DNA of 64,000 bases, from NCBI RefSeq assembly GCF_030345795.1, contig NZ_JAUALB010000001.1, positions 863,001 to 927,000 on the forward strand, read 5' to 3'. Source of the stretch: Micromonospora sp. WMMA1363 (GTDB taxonomy: Bacteria > Actinomycetota > Actinomycetes > Mycobacteriales > Micromonosporaceae). Positions 45,888 through 54,708 of this stretch are shown piece by piece. The translations under genes were made by a program, and so were the position numbers. The notes beneath the pieces were generated by a model. That model was not told the DNA's origin. It saw nothing but the letters and a program-made list of their open reading frames with translations, and searched no databases. Within the stretch, counting starts at the first letter, position 1. Each line of letters begins with the position of its first letter.

Positions 45888-46298
45888 ATGAACTACGACA
45901 CCTTCGTCGACCAGGTCGCGCAGCGCACCCACACGCCCGCCGAGCAGGCCGTGGAGCTGACCCGGGCGACGTTGGAGACGCTCGCGGAGCGGCTGACCGG
46001 CGGGGAGGTGCTGGACCTGGCCGTGCAACTGCCCCGTCCCCTGCAACTGGTGCTGAAGCCGGGCCCGGACAACGAGTCGGCGCAGCGGCTCGGGGCGGCG
46101 GAGTTCGTCACCCGGGTGGCCGCGCGGGCGCAGGTGGACGAGCCGACGGCGCGGGACGCCGTCCGGGCGGTGTTCACCACGCTGCGGGAGGCGATCACCG
46201 GCGGTGAGTTCGACGATGTGGTGGTGCAGTTGCCCCGCGACTACCGGGACATCGTGGAACCGGCGATGGCGCCGGGCGCGACGTTGCGCCGGTCCTGA
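45888..46298 (+). CDS. DUF2267 protein
   Basis: The 136-residue protein has two DUF2267 half-repeats: YDTFVDQVAQRTHTPAEQAVELTRATL with AERLTGGEVLDLAVQLPRPLQ, and then FVTRVAARAQVDEPTARDAVRAVF with REAITGGEFDDVVVQLPRDYRD. The family is widespread in actinobacteria, often near stress or redox genes; the role is unknown. GAGGAGCACAC precedes ATG. A second, more diverged DUF2267 domain occurs in the fusion gene at 53506-54467. Confidence 0.9.
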   Translation: MNYDTFVDQVAQRTHTPAEQAVELTRATLETLAERLTGGEVLDLAVQLPRPLQLVLKPGPDNESAQRLGAAEFVTRVAARAQVDEPTARDAVRAVFTTLREAITGGEFDDVVVQLPRDYRDIVEPAMAPGATLRRS

Positions 46299-46332
46299 CC
46301 GGACGGATCCGAGACCGGCACGGTCGCCGGGT

Positions 46333-47499
46333 TCAGGCGACGGCGCCCGCCGCCCGCAGGGCGGCGATCCGCTCGGCGTCGACGCCCGCCTCGGCGAGCA
46401 CCTCGTCGGTGTGCTCGCCGGGCTGCGGCGGTGGGCGGCGCAGCGCCGTCGGGGTGCCGGAGAAGCGCGGTGCGGGGGCCGGCTGGGTCACCCCGTCGCG
46501 CGCGACGAACGTGCCCCGGGCCGCGAGGTGCGGGTGCTCCGGCGCCTCGGTCCAGTCGAGCACCGGGGCGACGCAGGCGTCCGAGTCGGCGAGCAGCGCC
46601 GCCCACTCGTCCCGGCCGCGGGTGCGGAACAACCGTGCCCACGCCTCCCGCAACGCCGGCCAGTTCGCCGGGTCGGCACGGTCGAGCGCCTCGTCGCCGG
46701 GCAGTGGGAAGCCGGTCCGCCGGACCAGTTCGGCGTAGAAGCGCGGCTCCAGGGCGCCCACCGCCAGGTGTTTCCCGTCGGCGCACTCGTACGTGTCGTA
46801 GAACGGGGCACCGCCGTCGAGCAGGTTGACCCCGCGTGGCTCCTGCCACCTGCCGAGCCGGCGCAGCGCGTGGATCTGTGTGCTCAGCACGGAGACGCCG
46901 TCCACGATGGCGGCGTCCACCACCTGCCCGGGCGCTCCGCCGCGCACCGCGTACAGGGCGCTGACGAGACCGAGAGCGAGCATCATCCCGCCACCGCCGA
47001 AGTCGCCGAGCAGGTTCATCGGCGGTACCGGACGCTCGCCGGCCCGCCCGATTCCGTGCAGCGCCCCGGTCAGCGCGAGGTAGTCGATGTCGTGCCCCGC
47101 GTACGGGGCGGCCGGGCCGTCCTGCCCCCAGCCGGTCATCCGTCCGTACACCAGGCGTGGATTGACCGCGTGGCAGTCCACCGGGCCGAGACCCAGCCGC
47201 TCGGTCACACCCGGCCGGAAGCCCTCGATCAGCGCGTCCGCCCCGGCGACCAGGGCGAGCATCGCCGCGCGGCCACCCGCCGACTTGAGGTCCACCCCGA
47301 TCGAGCGGCGACCCCGGTTGAGCAGGTCCGGGTGCGGGCTGCCGAACGCCGCCGGGTCGACGTCAGCCGCCCGGTCCACCCGGACCACGTCCGCGCCCAG
47401 GTCCGCCAGCATCATCGCGGTGAACGGCCCCGGCCCGATACCGGCCAGCTCGATCACCCGTACACCGGCGAGGGGGCCGGCCGGGACGTTGTCGGTCAC
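46333..47499 (-). CDS. CaiB/BaiF-family CoA-transferase
   Basis: A 388-residue class III CoA-transferase or alpha-methylacyl-CoA racemase-like enzyme. The opening LAGVRVIELAGIGPGPFTAMMLADLGADVVRVD is the family start, and GHDIDYLALTGALHGIG holds the catalytic Asp. The long first domain and the shorter C-terminal domain have normal size. It may move CoA between acids or racemise 2-methylacyl-CoA; which one cannot be told. It is monocistronic, with a compact 3' end facing the DUF2267 gene. Confidence 0.9.
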   Translation of the reverse strand: MTDNVPAGPLAGVRVIELAGIGPGPFTAMMLADLGADVVRVDRAADVDPAAFGSPHPDLLNRGRRSIGVDLKSAGGRAAMLALVAGADALIEGFRPGVTERLGLGPVDCHAVNPRLVYGRMTGWGQDGPAAPYAGHDIDYLALTGALHGIGRAGERPVPPMNLLGDFGGGGMMLALGLVSALYAVRGGAPGQVVDAAIVDGVSVLSTQIHALRRLGRWQEPRGVNLLDGGAPFYDTYECADGKHLAVGALEPRFYAELVRRTGFPLPGDEALDRADPANWPALREAWARLFRTRGRDEWAALLADSDACVAPVLDWTEAPEHPHLAARGTFVARDGVTQPAPAPRFSGTPTALRRPPPQPGEHTDEVLAEAGVDAERIAALRAAGAVA

Positions 47500-47709
47500 C
47501 GGGCCACGATAGGCGCTCGCGGGTTCGCCCCGTAAGGGGAGGAACGGTGGCGACGGAGACCGGAAGATGGTGTCGGTCGACTACGGGGTCGGGAAGTCCG
47601 ATCGACTGGACTGCGACGTTTTCCCTGCACTCGCATTCCGGGATCGCTCCCACCGTGGTTTCGGCGCGCTCGACTGGCGGGCGTGGTTGACCTGACCTAA
47701 CCTTGTCCC

Positions 47710-47812
47710 GACGAGGGGAGTACTTCCCCGAACCATTCCGGTCAGTACGGCGGGCCCGGAGCGCGCCTCGGGTGGTTGCCCGCAAAACGTGGGTGAAGGA
47801 GACCTCGAGCAT
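47710..47812 (+). ncRNA. probable yybP-ykoY manganese riboswitch upstream of terC
   Basis: The leader of the TerC gene contains cgaggggagtac near its start and gaaggagacctcgag near its end. The two outer arms CGAGG and CCUCG pair as P1, leaving GGAGUA and GAGA in the loop positions of the yybP-ykoY consensus. Between them are a GUAC...GUAC pairing and a CCCGC-aaaac-GUGGG hairpin. It lies 20-120 bases before ATG 47836. TerC proteins are classic targets of this Mn2+-sensing switch. Confidence 0.72.
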
Positions 47813-47835
47813 GACACCGTGTTCGAGGAGGCTCC

Positions 47836-48849
47836 ATGACCGAGTTGTACCTTGCCGCCGAGCTGCGGTCGGTAGGCACCCCGACGTTGTGGATCGCCAC
47901 CATCGGCGGTGTGATCCTGCTGCTGGTGCTCGACTTCCTGGTCACCCGACGCCCGCACGAGGTGTCGATCCGGGAGGCGCTGGGCTGGTCCGCCTTCTAT
48001 GTCGCGCTACCGTTGGCCTTCGGTGCCTTTGTCTGGTCCCGGTTCGGCTCGTCGCAGGGCATCGACTACCTCACCGGCTACCTGGTGGAGAAGTCGCTGT
48101 CGGTCGACAACCTGTTCGTCTTCATGCTGCTGCTGTCCGCGTTCGCGGTGCCGTCCGTGCTCGCCCAGCGGGTCCTGCTCTTCGGTATCGCCGGCGCGCT
48201 GGCCCTGCGGGCGGTCTTCATCGCCCTCGGCGCCGCCGCCCTTCAGACGCTCGACTTCGCCTTTCTGCTCTTCGCCGTCATCCTCCTGGTCACCGCGGCA
48301 AAGCTGCTGCGTGACGCGGTCTCCGGTCATCAGCCGGAGGTCGACATCAACAAGATGCGGTCGGTGCGCCTGCTGCGGAGGTTCATGCCGGTCACCAACG
48401 ACTACCACGGCACGCGGATGACCGTACGACTCGACGGGCGGCGGACGCTGACCCCGTTCGCTCTCGTGGTGGTCGCGGTGCTCGCCACCGACGTGGTCTT
48501 CGCGGTCGACTCGGTGCCTGCCGTGTACGGCATCACCGAGGACCCCTACCTGGTCTTCGCCACCAACGCCTTCGCCCTGCTCGGCCTGCGGGCGCTCTAC
48601 TTCGTCCTGCACGCCGCGCTGAGCCGGCTGATCCACCTCAGCTACGGCCTGTCGATCATCCTCGGCTTCATCGGCGTCAAGCTCGCCCTGCACTGGGCGC
48701 ACGGCATCTGGGACAACGTCCCGGAGATCCCGACGCCGATCTCGCTGGTGGTGATCGTTGCGGTGCTCGCGGTGGTCACCGTCACGAGCCTGCGCGCGAC
48801 CCGTGCCGGCCAGCCCGGCGAAAGGAAGATCGTCACCGAACGTCACTGA
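47836..48849 (+). CDS. TerC-family membrane protein, probable Mn2+ exporter
   Basis: The 337-residue protein has about nine membrane helices. The TerC pattern is clear: acidic residues in helices (for example VLDFLVTRR and ATDVVFAVDSVPAVYGI), SLSVDNLFVFMLLLSAF and NAFALLGLRALYFVL. The long polar loop between helices (about residues 150-205) matches the Alx/YkoY branch. These proteins protect against metal excess, and a likely yybP-ykoY riboswitch upstream points to manganese. GGAGGCTCC precedes ATG 47836. The 3' hairpin at 48860-48886 ends it. Confidence 0.9.
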   Translation: MTELYLAAELRSVGTPTLWIATIGGVILLLVLDFLVTRRPHEVSIREALGWSAFYVALPLAFGAFVWSRFGSSQGIDYLTGYLVEKSLSVDNLFVFMLLLSAFAVPSVLAQRVLLFGIAGALALRAVFIALGAAALQTLDFAFLLFAVILLVTAAKLLRDAVSGHQPEVDINKMRSVRLLRRFMPVTNDYHGTRMTVRLDGRRTLTPFALVVVAVLATDVVFAVDSVPAVYGITEDPYLVFATNAFALLGLRALYFVLHAALSRLIHLSYGLSIILGFIGVKLALHWAHGIWDNVPEIPTPISLVVIVAVLAVVTVTSLRATRAGQPGERKIVTERH

Positions 48850-48859
48850 CGGTCACCCG

Positions 48860-48886
48860 GCACGGTCGGCCTCCGGCCGACCGTGC
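48860..48886 (+). terminator. terC terminator hairpin
   Basis: Perfect 12-base arms gcacggtcggcc and ggccgaccgtgc enclose a three-base loop 10 bases after the terC stop. There is no T tract, normal for this G+C level. Confidence 0.8.
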
Positions 48887-48919
48887 GTGTCCGCCCCGCC
48901 CGGGTGGTAGGACTGACGG

Positions 48920-49519
48920 GTGGGAATCGTGTCACCGGGTTTCCAGGGGCGGCCCCGCTCGGCGGAGCCGGCCCTACCGCCGGGCCAGTACCTGACCGAG
49001 GACTTCCCCGTGCTGTCGGCCGGCCCGACTCCGCGGGTGCCGCTGGACACCTGGGAGTTCGTCATCACCACGGAGACCGGCGTCGAGTACCGGTGGACGT
49101 GGGACGAGATGACGGCCCTGCCGCAGGAGGCGCCCACGGTGGACATCCACTGCGTCACCCGCTGGTCGAAGCGCGACACCAGGTGGCAGGGCGTCTCCCT
49201 GGACACGTTCCTCGACGGCGTCGACACCGGTGCCCACTACGCGCTGGCCCACTCGTACGGCGGGTACACCACCAACCTGCCGCTGGCGGACCTGCGCGGC
49301 GGGCGCGCCTGGGTGGCGTACGGGTACGACGGGAAACCGTTGCCCGCCGAACACGGCGGACCGGCCCGGCTGCTGGTGCCACACCTGTACCTCTGGAAGT
49401 CCGCGAAGTGGGTGCGCGGCATCCGGTTGGGCACCGCCGACCAGCCTGGATTCTGGGAGACCGCCGGCTACCACGACTACGGCGACCCGTGGCGTGAGCA
49501 GCGGTACCAGGGCGACTGA
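48920..49519 (+). CDS. sulfite-oxidase-like molybdopterin oxidoreductase
   Basis: This 199-residue protein of the MsrP/YedY-like branch of molybdopterin enzymes has the Mo-coordinating cysteine at Cys78 in IHCVTRWSK. The family text LYLWKSAKWVRGIRL occurs near its end. There is no Tat signal, unlike MsrP, so it should be cytosolic. It overlaps by one base with the FAD reductase gene that follows. Together they form a small electron-transfer chain; the physiological substrate is unknown. Confidence 0.9.
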   Translation: MGIVSPGFQGRPRSAEPALPPGQYLTEDFPVLSAGPTPRVPLDTWEFVITTETGVEYRWTWDEMTALPQEAPTVDIHCVTRWSKRDTRWQGVSLDTFLDGVDTGAHYALAHSYGGYTTNLPLADLRGGRAWVAYGYDGKPLPAEHGGPARLLVPHLYLWKSAKWVRGIRLGTADQPGFWETAGYHDYGDPWREQRYQGD

Positions 49520-50277
49520 TGGCAGCCCCGACGGCTGGTGCGCGGGGCGCCCCGCTGACCTGGCGGGTGGCCCGGTTGACGGAGCGGCGGGTGGAGACAC
49601 CCAGCGCCCAAACCCTGGTCCTGGCGGTTCCGGGCTGGCCCGGGCACCTCGCCGGGCAGCACGTTGACGTGCGGCTCACCGCCGAGGACGGCTACCAGGC
49701 CGTCCGGTCGTACTCGCTGGCGGCCCCCGCCGTCGACGCGCGGATCGAGCTGACCGTGCAGCGGGTGCCCGACGGCGAGGTGTCGCCCTACCTGATCGAC
49801 ACGTACGCCGAGGGCGACCCGGTGGAGGTGCGCGGTCCGATTGGCGGGTGGTTCGTGTGGCGGCCGGAGAAGACCGCGCCGGTGCTGCTGGTGGGTGGTG
49901 GTTCCGGAGTGGTTCCGCTGATGGCGATGGTGCGGGCCCGGCGCGCCGCCGGCAGTCGTGCGCCGTTCCGGCTGGTCTACTCGGTCCGGACGCCGGCTGA
50001 CGTCCTCTACGCCGAGGAGCTACGGCGCCGGGCCCGCGACGACCTCGGCCTCGACGTGGCGTACCTGTACACGCGGGAGGCGCCCGAGGGCTGGCGGGGG
50101 GAGCCGCACCGGATCGGGCTCGCCGACGTGAACACCCACGGCTGGCCGCCGGCCCTGGAACCGATCTGCTATGTCTGCGGCCCGACCGGCTTCGTCGAGA
50201 CCGCCGCCGACCTGCTGGTCGGTCTGGGGCACCAGACCCGCCGGGTGCGGACCGAACGCTTCGGCCCGACCGGCTGA
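49519..50277 (+). CDS. FAD/NAD(P)-binding ferredoxin-reductase-type oxidoreductase
   Basis: A 252-residue FNR-like enzyme with the FAD motif RSYSLAAPA (about residues 65-73), a phosphate loop and the NAD(P) motif VLLVGGGSGVVPLMAM. The C-terminal CGPTGFVE is the typical NAD(P) end. There is no iron-sulfur domain. It likely passes electrons between NAD(P)H and the sulfite-oxidase-like protein encoded upstream, with the one-base overlap (TGATG) between the genes supporting a shared complex. Confidence 0.9.
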   Translation: MAAPTAGARGAPLTWRVARLTERRVETPSAQTLVLAVPGWPGHLAGQHVDVRLTAEDGYQAVRSYSLAAPAVDARIELTVQRVPDGEVSPYLIDTYAEGDPVEVRGPIGGWFVWRPEKTAPVLLVGGGSGVVPLMAMVRARRAAGSRAPFRLVYSVRTPADVLYAEELRRRARDDLGLDVAYLYTREAPEGWRGEPHRIGLADVNTHGWPPALEPICYVCGPTGFVETAADLLVGLGHQTRRVRTERFGPTG

Positions 50278-50294
50278 CGCGCCGAGGAGGAAAC

Positions 50295-50588
50295 ATGACC
50301 GAGATGTCCTATCTGGACGGCAACATGTTGGACGGCCCGCTGCGGGAACTGTTCGCCGTCGACCTCAGTGCCGCCGCCGGTCGGTGTGACCACTGCGGCG
50401 CGCTCGGCCCGATGGCCGCGCTCCAGGTCTGGTCGCAGGCCCCCGGCCTGGTAGGGCGCTGTCCGACCTGCCACGAGGTGATGCTGCGCCTGGTGCGGGC
50501 GCCGGACCGGGCGTGGCTGGACCTGCGGGGCGCTACCTTCCTCCGGGTGCCGATGCCCCCCGACCGGCCGATCCCACGCCCACTCTGA
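50295..50588 (+). CDS. DUF6510 zinc-ribbon protein
   Basis: This 97-residue protein has two CxxC knuckles (CDHCGA and CPTCHE) spaced as a zinc ribbon, which marks the DUF6510 family. It lies 17 bases after the reductase with AGGAGGAAAC before ATG. The trio of sulfite-oxidase-like, FNR and DUF6510 proteins recurs together in actinomycetes, which suggests the small protein is an accessory of the enzyme pair; that is inference. Confidence 0.85.
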   Translation: MTEMSYLDGNMLDGPLRELFAVDLSAAAGRCDHCGALGPMAALQVWSQAPGLVGRCPTCHEVMLRLVRAPDRAWLDLRGATFLRVPMPPDRPIPRPL

Positions 50589-50669
50589 GCCGTCCTGCCG
50601 GGCGGGGCAACCCGCCGGGAGCGATGGTCGCTATCGTTGCCCCGCTACGGGCGAAAGGCAGGGACGGCG

Positions 50670-51502
50670 ATGGCGGGTCTGGAACGACGGACGGTGCTGA
50701 CGGCACTGGCGGGGGCGGCGATCGGCGGGGTGGCCGTCGGCACGGTGGCGCCGCGCGCCGGGCACGCAGCAAGCGACGACGGCTACCGCTCGAACACCGA
50801 ACTGTACGCGGACCCCGCGCTGGCCGAGGGCACCGACTGGGCCCGCCGATACCGGCGGCACGGCACGCTCGACGACGAGCTGGGCCCCGGCGTCCCGCTG
50901 GTGGTGCTACCCGCGGTCGCCGCGATCGCCCGCACGGCGGCGGCATCGAGGTTGGCACCTCGGAACTCTGCCTCGCGGTGGCCGGCTACCACCCGGCCAC
51001 GTCGACCCCGATCGAAACCACTGCCCCGTTGTACGACTACTGGCTGTTCGAGGGCCTGCGGTCGAGCGGCAACGGGGAGCTGCACGTCACCTCCACCAGC
51101 TGCGACGACCCGGTGGCCGAGTCGCTGGGCGGCGGCGCCCGGCACGCGGTCTCCCTGCACGGATGCACCGCCGGCCAGGTCGGGCTCCCCGACACCGGCC
51201 AGGCGGTCGTTGTCGGTGGCCTGGATGCCACGCTGAAGGCGTATCTGCGACAGGAGTTCGCGGCCGCGGGCATCACCGCACTGGACGCCGCTGCTTTTCC
51301 CGCCCTGGCCGGAGTCAACCCGCAGAACATCGTCAACCGGACGCTGACCGGGTCGGGCGCCCAGCTTGAACTGACCACGCCCTTGCGTAACGCCATGTTC
51401 GGCACTAACACCCGGGCCCAGCGCAAGAACACCACGCTGCCGCTGTTCTGGACGTTCGTGGCCGCGACCCGGGCCGCTGTGGCCCGCCGCGTCGCCGTCT
51501 GA
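50670..51502 (+). pseudogene. poly-gamma-glutamate hydrolase-like protein, frameshifted
   Basis: The first frame (from ATG 50670) starts with a Tat signal (ERRTVLTALAGAAIGG) and runs through TELYADPALAEGTDWARRY. It breaks in a CCC run at 50929-50931. Adding one C restores A-I-A-P-H-G-G-G-I-E-V-G, the zinc-site motif of phage-type PGA hydrolases (DUF867/PGPH), and the second frame continues to 51502 (with SLHGCTAGQ). The whole is 277 residues once repaired. It would be a secreted hydrolase of gamma-glutamyl or related polymers. Either a recent pseudogene or a sequence error. Confidence 0.82.
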
Positions 51503-51519
51503 GGGGCACGCCGGGGCTT

Positions 51520-51975
51520 ACCCGGGTCGGCCACCGAGGGTCGATATCGGGCGTCGGTCAGATCCGGGAGGTGAAGGCGGTAAGGAAGTGGTGGCGTGAT
51601 CATTCCGGCGTTGTCGAAGCACGTCCACCTCGGCGTCGAACGCGTACGACCACGGCCGGGTGAGGTGGCAGTAGTGCGGGCCGAAGCCCTGCGCCACCAC
51701 CTGCGCGTGCGTCTCCTTGACGCCGAGCTGCGGGAAGGTCACCAGGTAACGCCCGGCGGGAGCGAGCGCGCCGACGGTGTTGGCGCCGACGCCGAGCACC
51801 GAGTTGTCGTTCGTCGCGCGATCTGTGGGAAGCGGACCAGGAACCGGCCGGGTGCGAGCTTGGCGCCCTGCGCCCACGCGGCCGGGAACGCCGTCTTCCA
51901 ACTGCCCCACTGGCGGCTGGTGTCCCGTCGCGTCAGCACACGCGGAATCACCCGGAGCGGGTGAAGCCCGACCGA
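51520..51975 (-). pseudogene. decayed secreted-protein gene (beta-repeat family)
   Basis: The minus strand, in three shifting frames, reads LAPGRFLVRFPQI, then VGALAPAGRYLVTFPQLG, VVAQGFGPHYCHLTRPWS and DAEVDV, and later ITPPLPYRLHLPDLTDARYR. The pattern G-x-Y-x-V-x-F-P-x-L followed by a short Cys-containing strand recalls the repeated beta units of secreted actinomycete proteins. No start codon, signal or intact frame is left. The outer limits are approximate. Confidence 0.5.
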
Positions 51976-52141
51976 CCGCGAGCGGCGCTCGCACGGGGCA
52001 GCGGCCTGGTTCGACCCAGCCCGGCTGGCCGCCGGTCGGTTGGGTGACCGGCCGGCCGGGCCTCGACCGTTGCCGTCCAGGCGACGGCGAGCCGAGCTGC
52101 CGACCACGTTTGCCCCGCCGGCTGTGGGGAACCGGCCCGGA

Positions 52142-53440
52142 ATGACGAAGCCTCGTGTGGTGATCGTGGGGGCCGGGTTCGCCGGTTACCACGCGGCGAA
52201 GACGCTCAGCCGGCTGGCGAGGGACCGGGCCGAGATCGTCCTGCTGAACGCGACCGACTACTTCCTCTACCTACCCCTGCTGCCCGAGGTGGCCGCCGGG
52301 GTGGTGGAACCGACCCGGATCACGGTGCCGCTGGCCGGCACGCTGGACGGCGTCCGCATCGTGATCGGTGAAGCTGACCACGTCGATCTGCAGAACCGCT
52401 GGGTGGGTTTCACCCAGCCGGAGGGGGAGCGTAACCGGATCGCGTACGACCGGCTCGTCCTCGCCGTCGGCAGCGTCAACAAGCTGCTGCCCATCCCCGG
52501 GGTGACCGAGTACGCCCACGGTTTCCGCAGCCTGCCCGAGGCGCTCTACCTGCACGACCACGTGGTCCGGCAGATCGAGCTGGCCGAGCAGGCCGCCGAT
52601 CCGGCCGAGCAGCGGGCCCGGTGCACGTTCGTGGTGGTGGGCGCCGGCTACACCGGCACCGAGGTGGCTGCCCACGGGCAGCTCTTCACCGATCGGCTGG
52701 TCGCGCAGCGACCCCGGCTGAAGATCCGACCGCGATGGATGCTGCTCGATGTGGCGCCGCGGGCGCTGCCAGAGCTGGACCGGCGGATGTCGGACACCGC
52801 CCACCGGGTCCTCGACCGGCGTGGTGTCGACGTGCGGATGGGTACCTCGGTGGGAATGGCCACCGCCGACGGGGTGAAACTCACCGACGGCGAGTTCGTG
52901 CCGACCTGCTCGCTCGTCTGGTGTGTGGGCGTCCGACCGGACCCGTTCGTTGCCCAGCTCGGGCTTCGGACCGAGAAGGGCCGGTTGGTGACCGACGAGT
53001 ACCTGAACGTTCCAGGCTTCCCCGAGGTGTACGCGTGCGGGGACGCCGCGGCGGTGCCTGACGTGATCCGCCCCGGGGAGGTCTGCACGATGACCGCCCA
53101 GCACGCGCAGCGGCAGGGCAAGCTGGTCGCCCACAACATCGCCGCCTCGTACGGGCAGGGCGGTCGCCGGCCGTACAAGCACCACGACCTGGGCTGGGTG
53201 GTCGACCTGGGCGGCAGGGACGCGGCGGCCAACCCGTTGAGAGTCTCCCTGTCCGGGCTGCCGGCCAAGGCGGTCACCCGCGGCTACCACCTGCTCGCGA
53301 TGCCCGGCAACCGGGCCCGCGTGGGGGCCGACTGGCTGCTCGACGCCACCCTGCCCCGCCCGGCGGTGCAGCTCGGCCTGGTCCCCGCCAACGCCGTCCC
53401 CCTGGAGAGCAGTTCCCCGGAGGTGCCGGCCCGGGCGTAG
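52142..53440 (+). CDS. ndh: type II NADH dehydrogenase (NDH-2) / FAD-dependent oxidoreductase
   Basis: A 432-residue protein with two GxGxxG motifs: the FAD motif VVIVGAGFAGYHAAK at the N-terminus and the NADH motif VVVGAGYTGTEVAA near residue 160-175. The second part contains ACGDAAAVPDVIRPGEVCTMTAQHA, the FAD flavin-ring region of NDH-2. It feeds electrons from NADH to the quinone pool without pumping protons. Start is ATG 52142; the frame upstream is unrelated. It converges with the DUF2267-PCD gene across a hairpin. Confidence 0.92.
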   Translation: MTKPRVVIVGAGFAGYHAAKTLSRLARDRAEIVLLNATDYFLYLPLLPEVAAGVVEPTRITVPLAGTLDGVRIVIGEADHVDLQNRWVGFTQPEGERNRIAYDRLVLAVGSVNKLLPIPGVTEYAHGFRSLPEALYLHDHVVRQIELAEQAADPAEQRARCTFVVVGAGYTGTEVAAHGQLFTDRLVAQRPRLKIRPRWMLLDVAPRALPELDRRMSDTAHRVLDRRGVDVRMGTSVGMATADGVKLTDGEFVPTCSLVWCVGVRPDPFVAQLGLRTEKGRLVTDEYLNVPGFPEVYACGDAAAVPDVIRPGEVCTMTAQHAQRQGKLVAHNIAASYGQGGRRPYKHHDLGWVVDLGGRDAAANPLRVSLSGLPAKAVTRGYHLLAMPGNRARVGADWLLDATLPRPAVQLGLVPANAVPLESSSPEVPARA

Positions 53441-53460
53441 GGCGGTGATTCCGGTCAACG

Positions 53461-53504
53461 CCGGAGCGCGGGCCGGTGGCGCCCCGCCGGCCCGCGGGCT
53501 CCGG
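53461..53504. terminator. strong hairpin between convergent genes
   Basis: Left arm 53461-53476 pairs with the complement at 53487-53504, sixteen pairs with one two-base bulge and a 10-base loop. It is very stable and lies between the ends of ndh and the fusion gene, so it likely stops transcription from both sides. Confidence 0.75.
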
Positions 53505-53505
53505 G

Positions 53506-54467
53506 TCAGCCGCTCGCCATCCCGGCGCCCACCTCGTCGATCGCGTCGTCGACGGCGTCCGCCAGGTCGATGTCCTGTGCGGTCACCGCGCGGGCCTGCC
53601 GGGACCAGACGGTCAGCACCGCGGTGGTGGCGTCCGGCCGGCCGATCTTTGGCCGGCGCCCTGTCTCCTCCCGGAGCCGGTCGAGGCGGTCCAGCACACG
53701 GTCGAGGTTGTCCGCCGGCAGCTCGATGGTTCGCGACAGCCTGTTCCCGTCGCCGGACCAGTACGGACGGTCGGCAAGCGCCGCGCGCAGCTCTGCCGCG
53801 CCGAGTGGTGGGGTCGCGCCCACCACTGTGCCCCCGGGGCGGGCGGGGAGAGCAGGTCCCGCAACCCGTCCGGGACGTGCAGCGACTCGACCAGGTCACC
53901 GTCCCGGTCGGTCAGCGCGGCGAGGGTCGCCTGGACCTGGTAGCGGGCCTGCTCCGGGTCTCGGGCGCTGAGCCGACCCACCTCGTCGAGGAAGCCGGGC
54001 AGGTCGGCGTGGTTTCCGACGCCGTCCACCGGCGTGACGTCGTGCAGCTTGGTCGGCACCGCCCGCAGCAGCCGTAGGCGTTCGGCCTCGCCGAGGGCGG
54101 ACGCCAGTACCAGCACGGTCGCCTCCACCCCCACCTTGGCGGTGGAAAAGTCGACGCCGGCACGGCGTCCCACGTCGTGCACCAGGTCCTGATACCCCAT
54201 CGTGGCCACGCCCGCGTGCCCGGCATCCGGTATCGGCCGCGGATTGCCCGGGACGCCGGCCGGTGGCGGTGCGGGCCCGCCGCGAGTGGTGCCCGGCTTG
54301 TGGCGGCCTGCCGGCGGCGGGCCGTGCCGTTGGCCATGGTCGAGGTGGGTCGGTTGCTTCGTGGCGCTCAGGCTGGCGCCGGTCTCGCTGGCCCGCATGC
54401 CGCGTTCCCGGGCCTGGCGGGCCAGCGCACGGCGACGTTGGTTGTCGCCCTCCATCTGCTTGCGCAT
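53506..54467 (-). pseudogene. DUF2267 - pterin-carbinolamine-dehydratase-like fusion, frameshifted
   Basis: From ATG 54467 (GAGGTG upstream) the frame encodes a basic leader, a linker and a DUF2267 domain (YQDLVHDVGRRAGVDFSTAK to SPPAPG). The frame breaks in a run of five C (plus strand 53831-53835). One extra base would join it to the downstream frame, which reads LGAAELRAALADRPYW, LSRTIELPADNLDRVLDRLD and VTAQDIDLADAVDDAI. That second half has the 4a-hydroxytetrahydrobiopterin dehydratase layout but shows RRPKIGR where the active-site HHPxI belongs. Repaired, it has 320 residues. The DUF2267 link and the lost histidines suggest a regulatory rather than catalytic use. Confidence 0.75.
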
Positions 54468-54538
54468 GGTGACACCTCGCTTCCGCTGGTGTTTCCTGGC
54501 TTCCAGCCGGTCGATTTCCCACCGTCACCGGCCGTGAA

Positions 54539-54580
54539 ACGGACGTTGCCGGCCGCGATACGGACGTTGCCGGCCACGAA
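54539..54580. repeat. 21-bp tandem repeat in a divergent promoter region
   Basis: Two 21-base units starting acggacgttgccggcc lie in tandem between the divergent genes 54467(-) and 54709(+). They differ at four positions and are followed by a partial third copy. They may be paired sites for a regulator. Confidence 0.6.
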
Positions 54581-54708
54581 CCGGACTGCGGTTCCCGGGC
54601 GGACCCGGCGGCGAGCTTCATCCGGCCGAGGTGAGGGTCCTTCACCCGGCGTGGCCGGACGATCGCAGTGGACCGGATCCTCCGAGGCACCCGGAAGGGA
54701 AGGTCGTG

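Noticed and set aside
46333-47499. Formyl-CoA transferase (frc) as a specific name
   Set aside because: The CaiB/BaiF family is certain but nothing in the sequence or context picks out this substrate.
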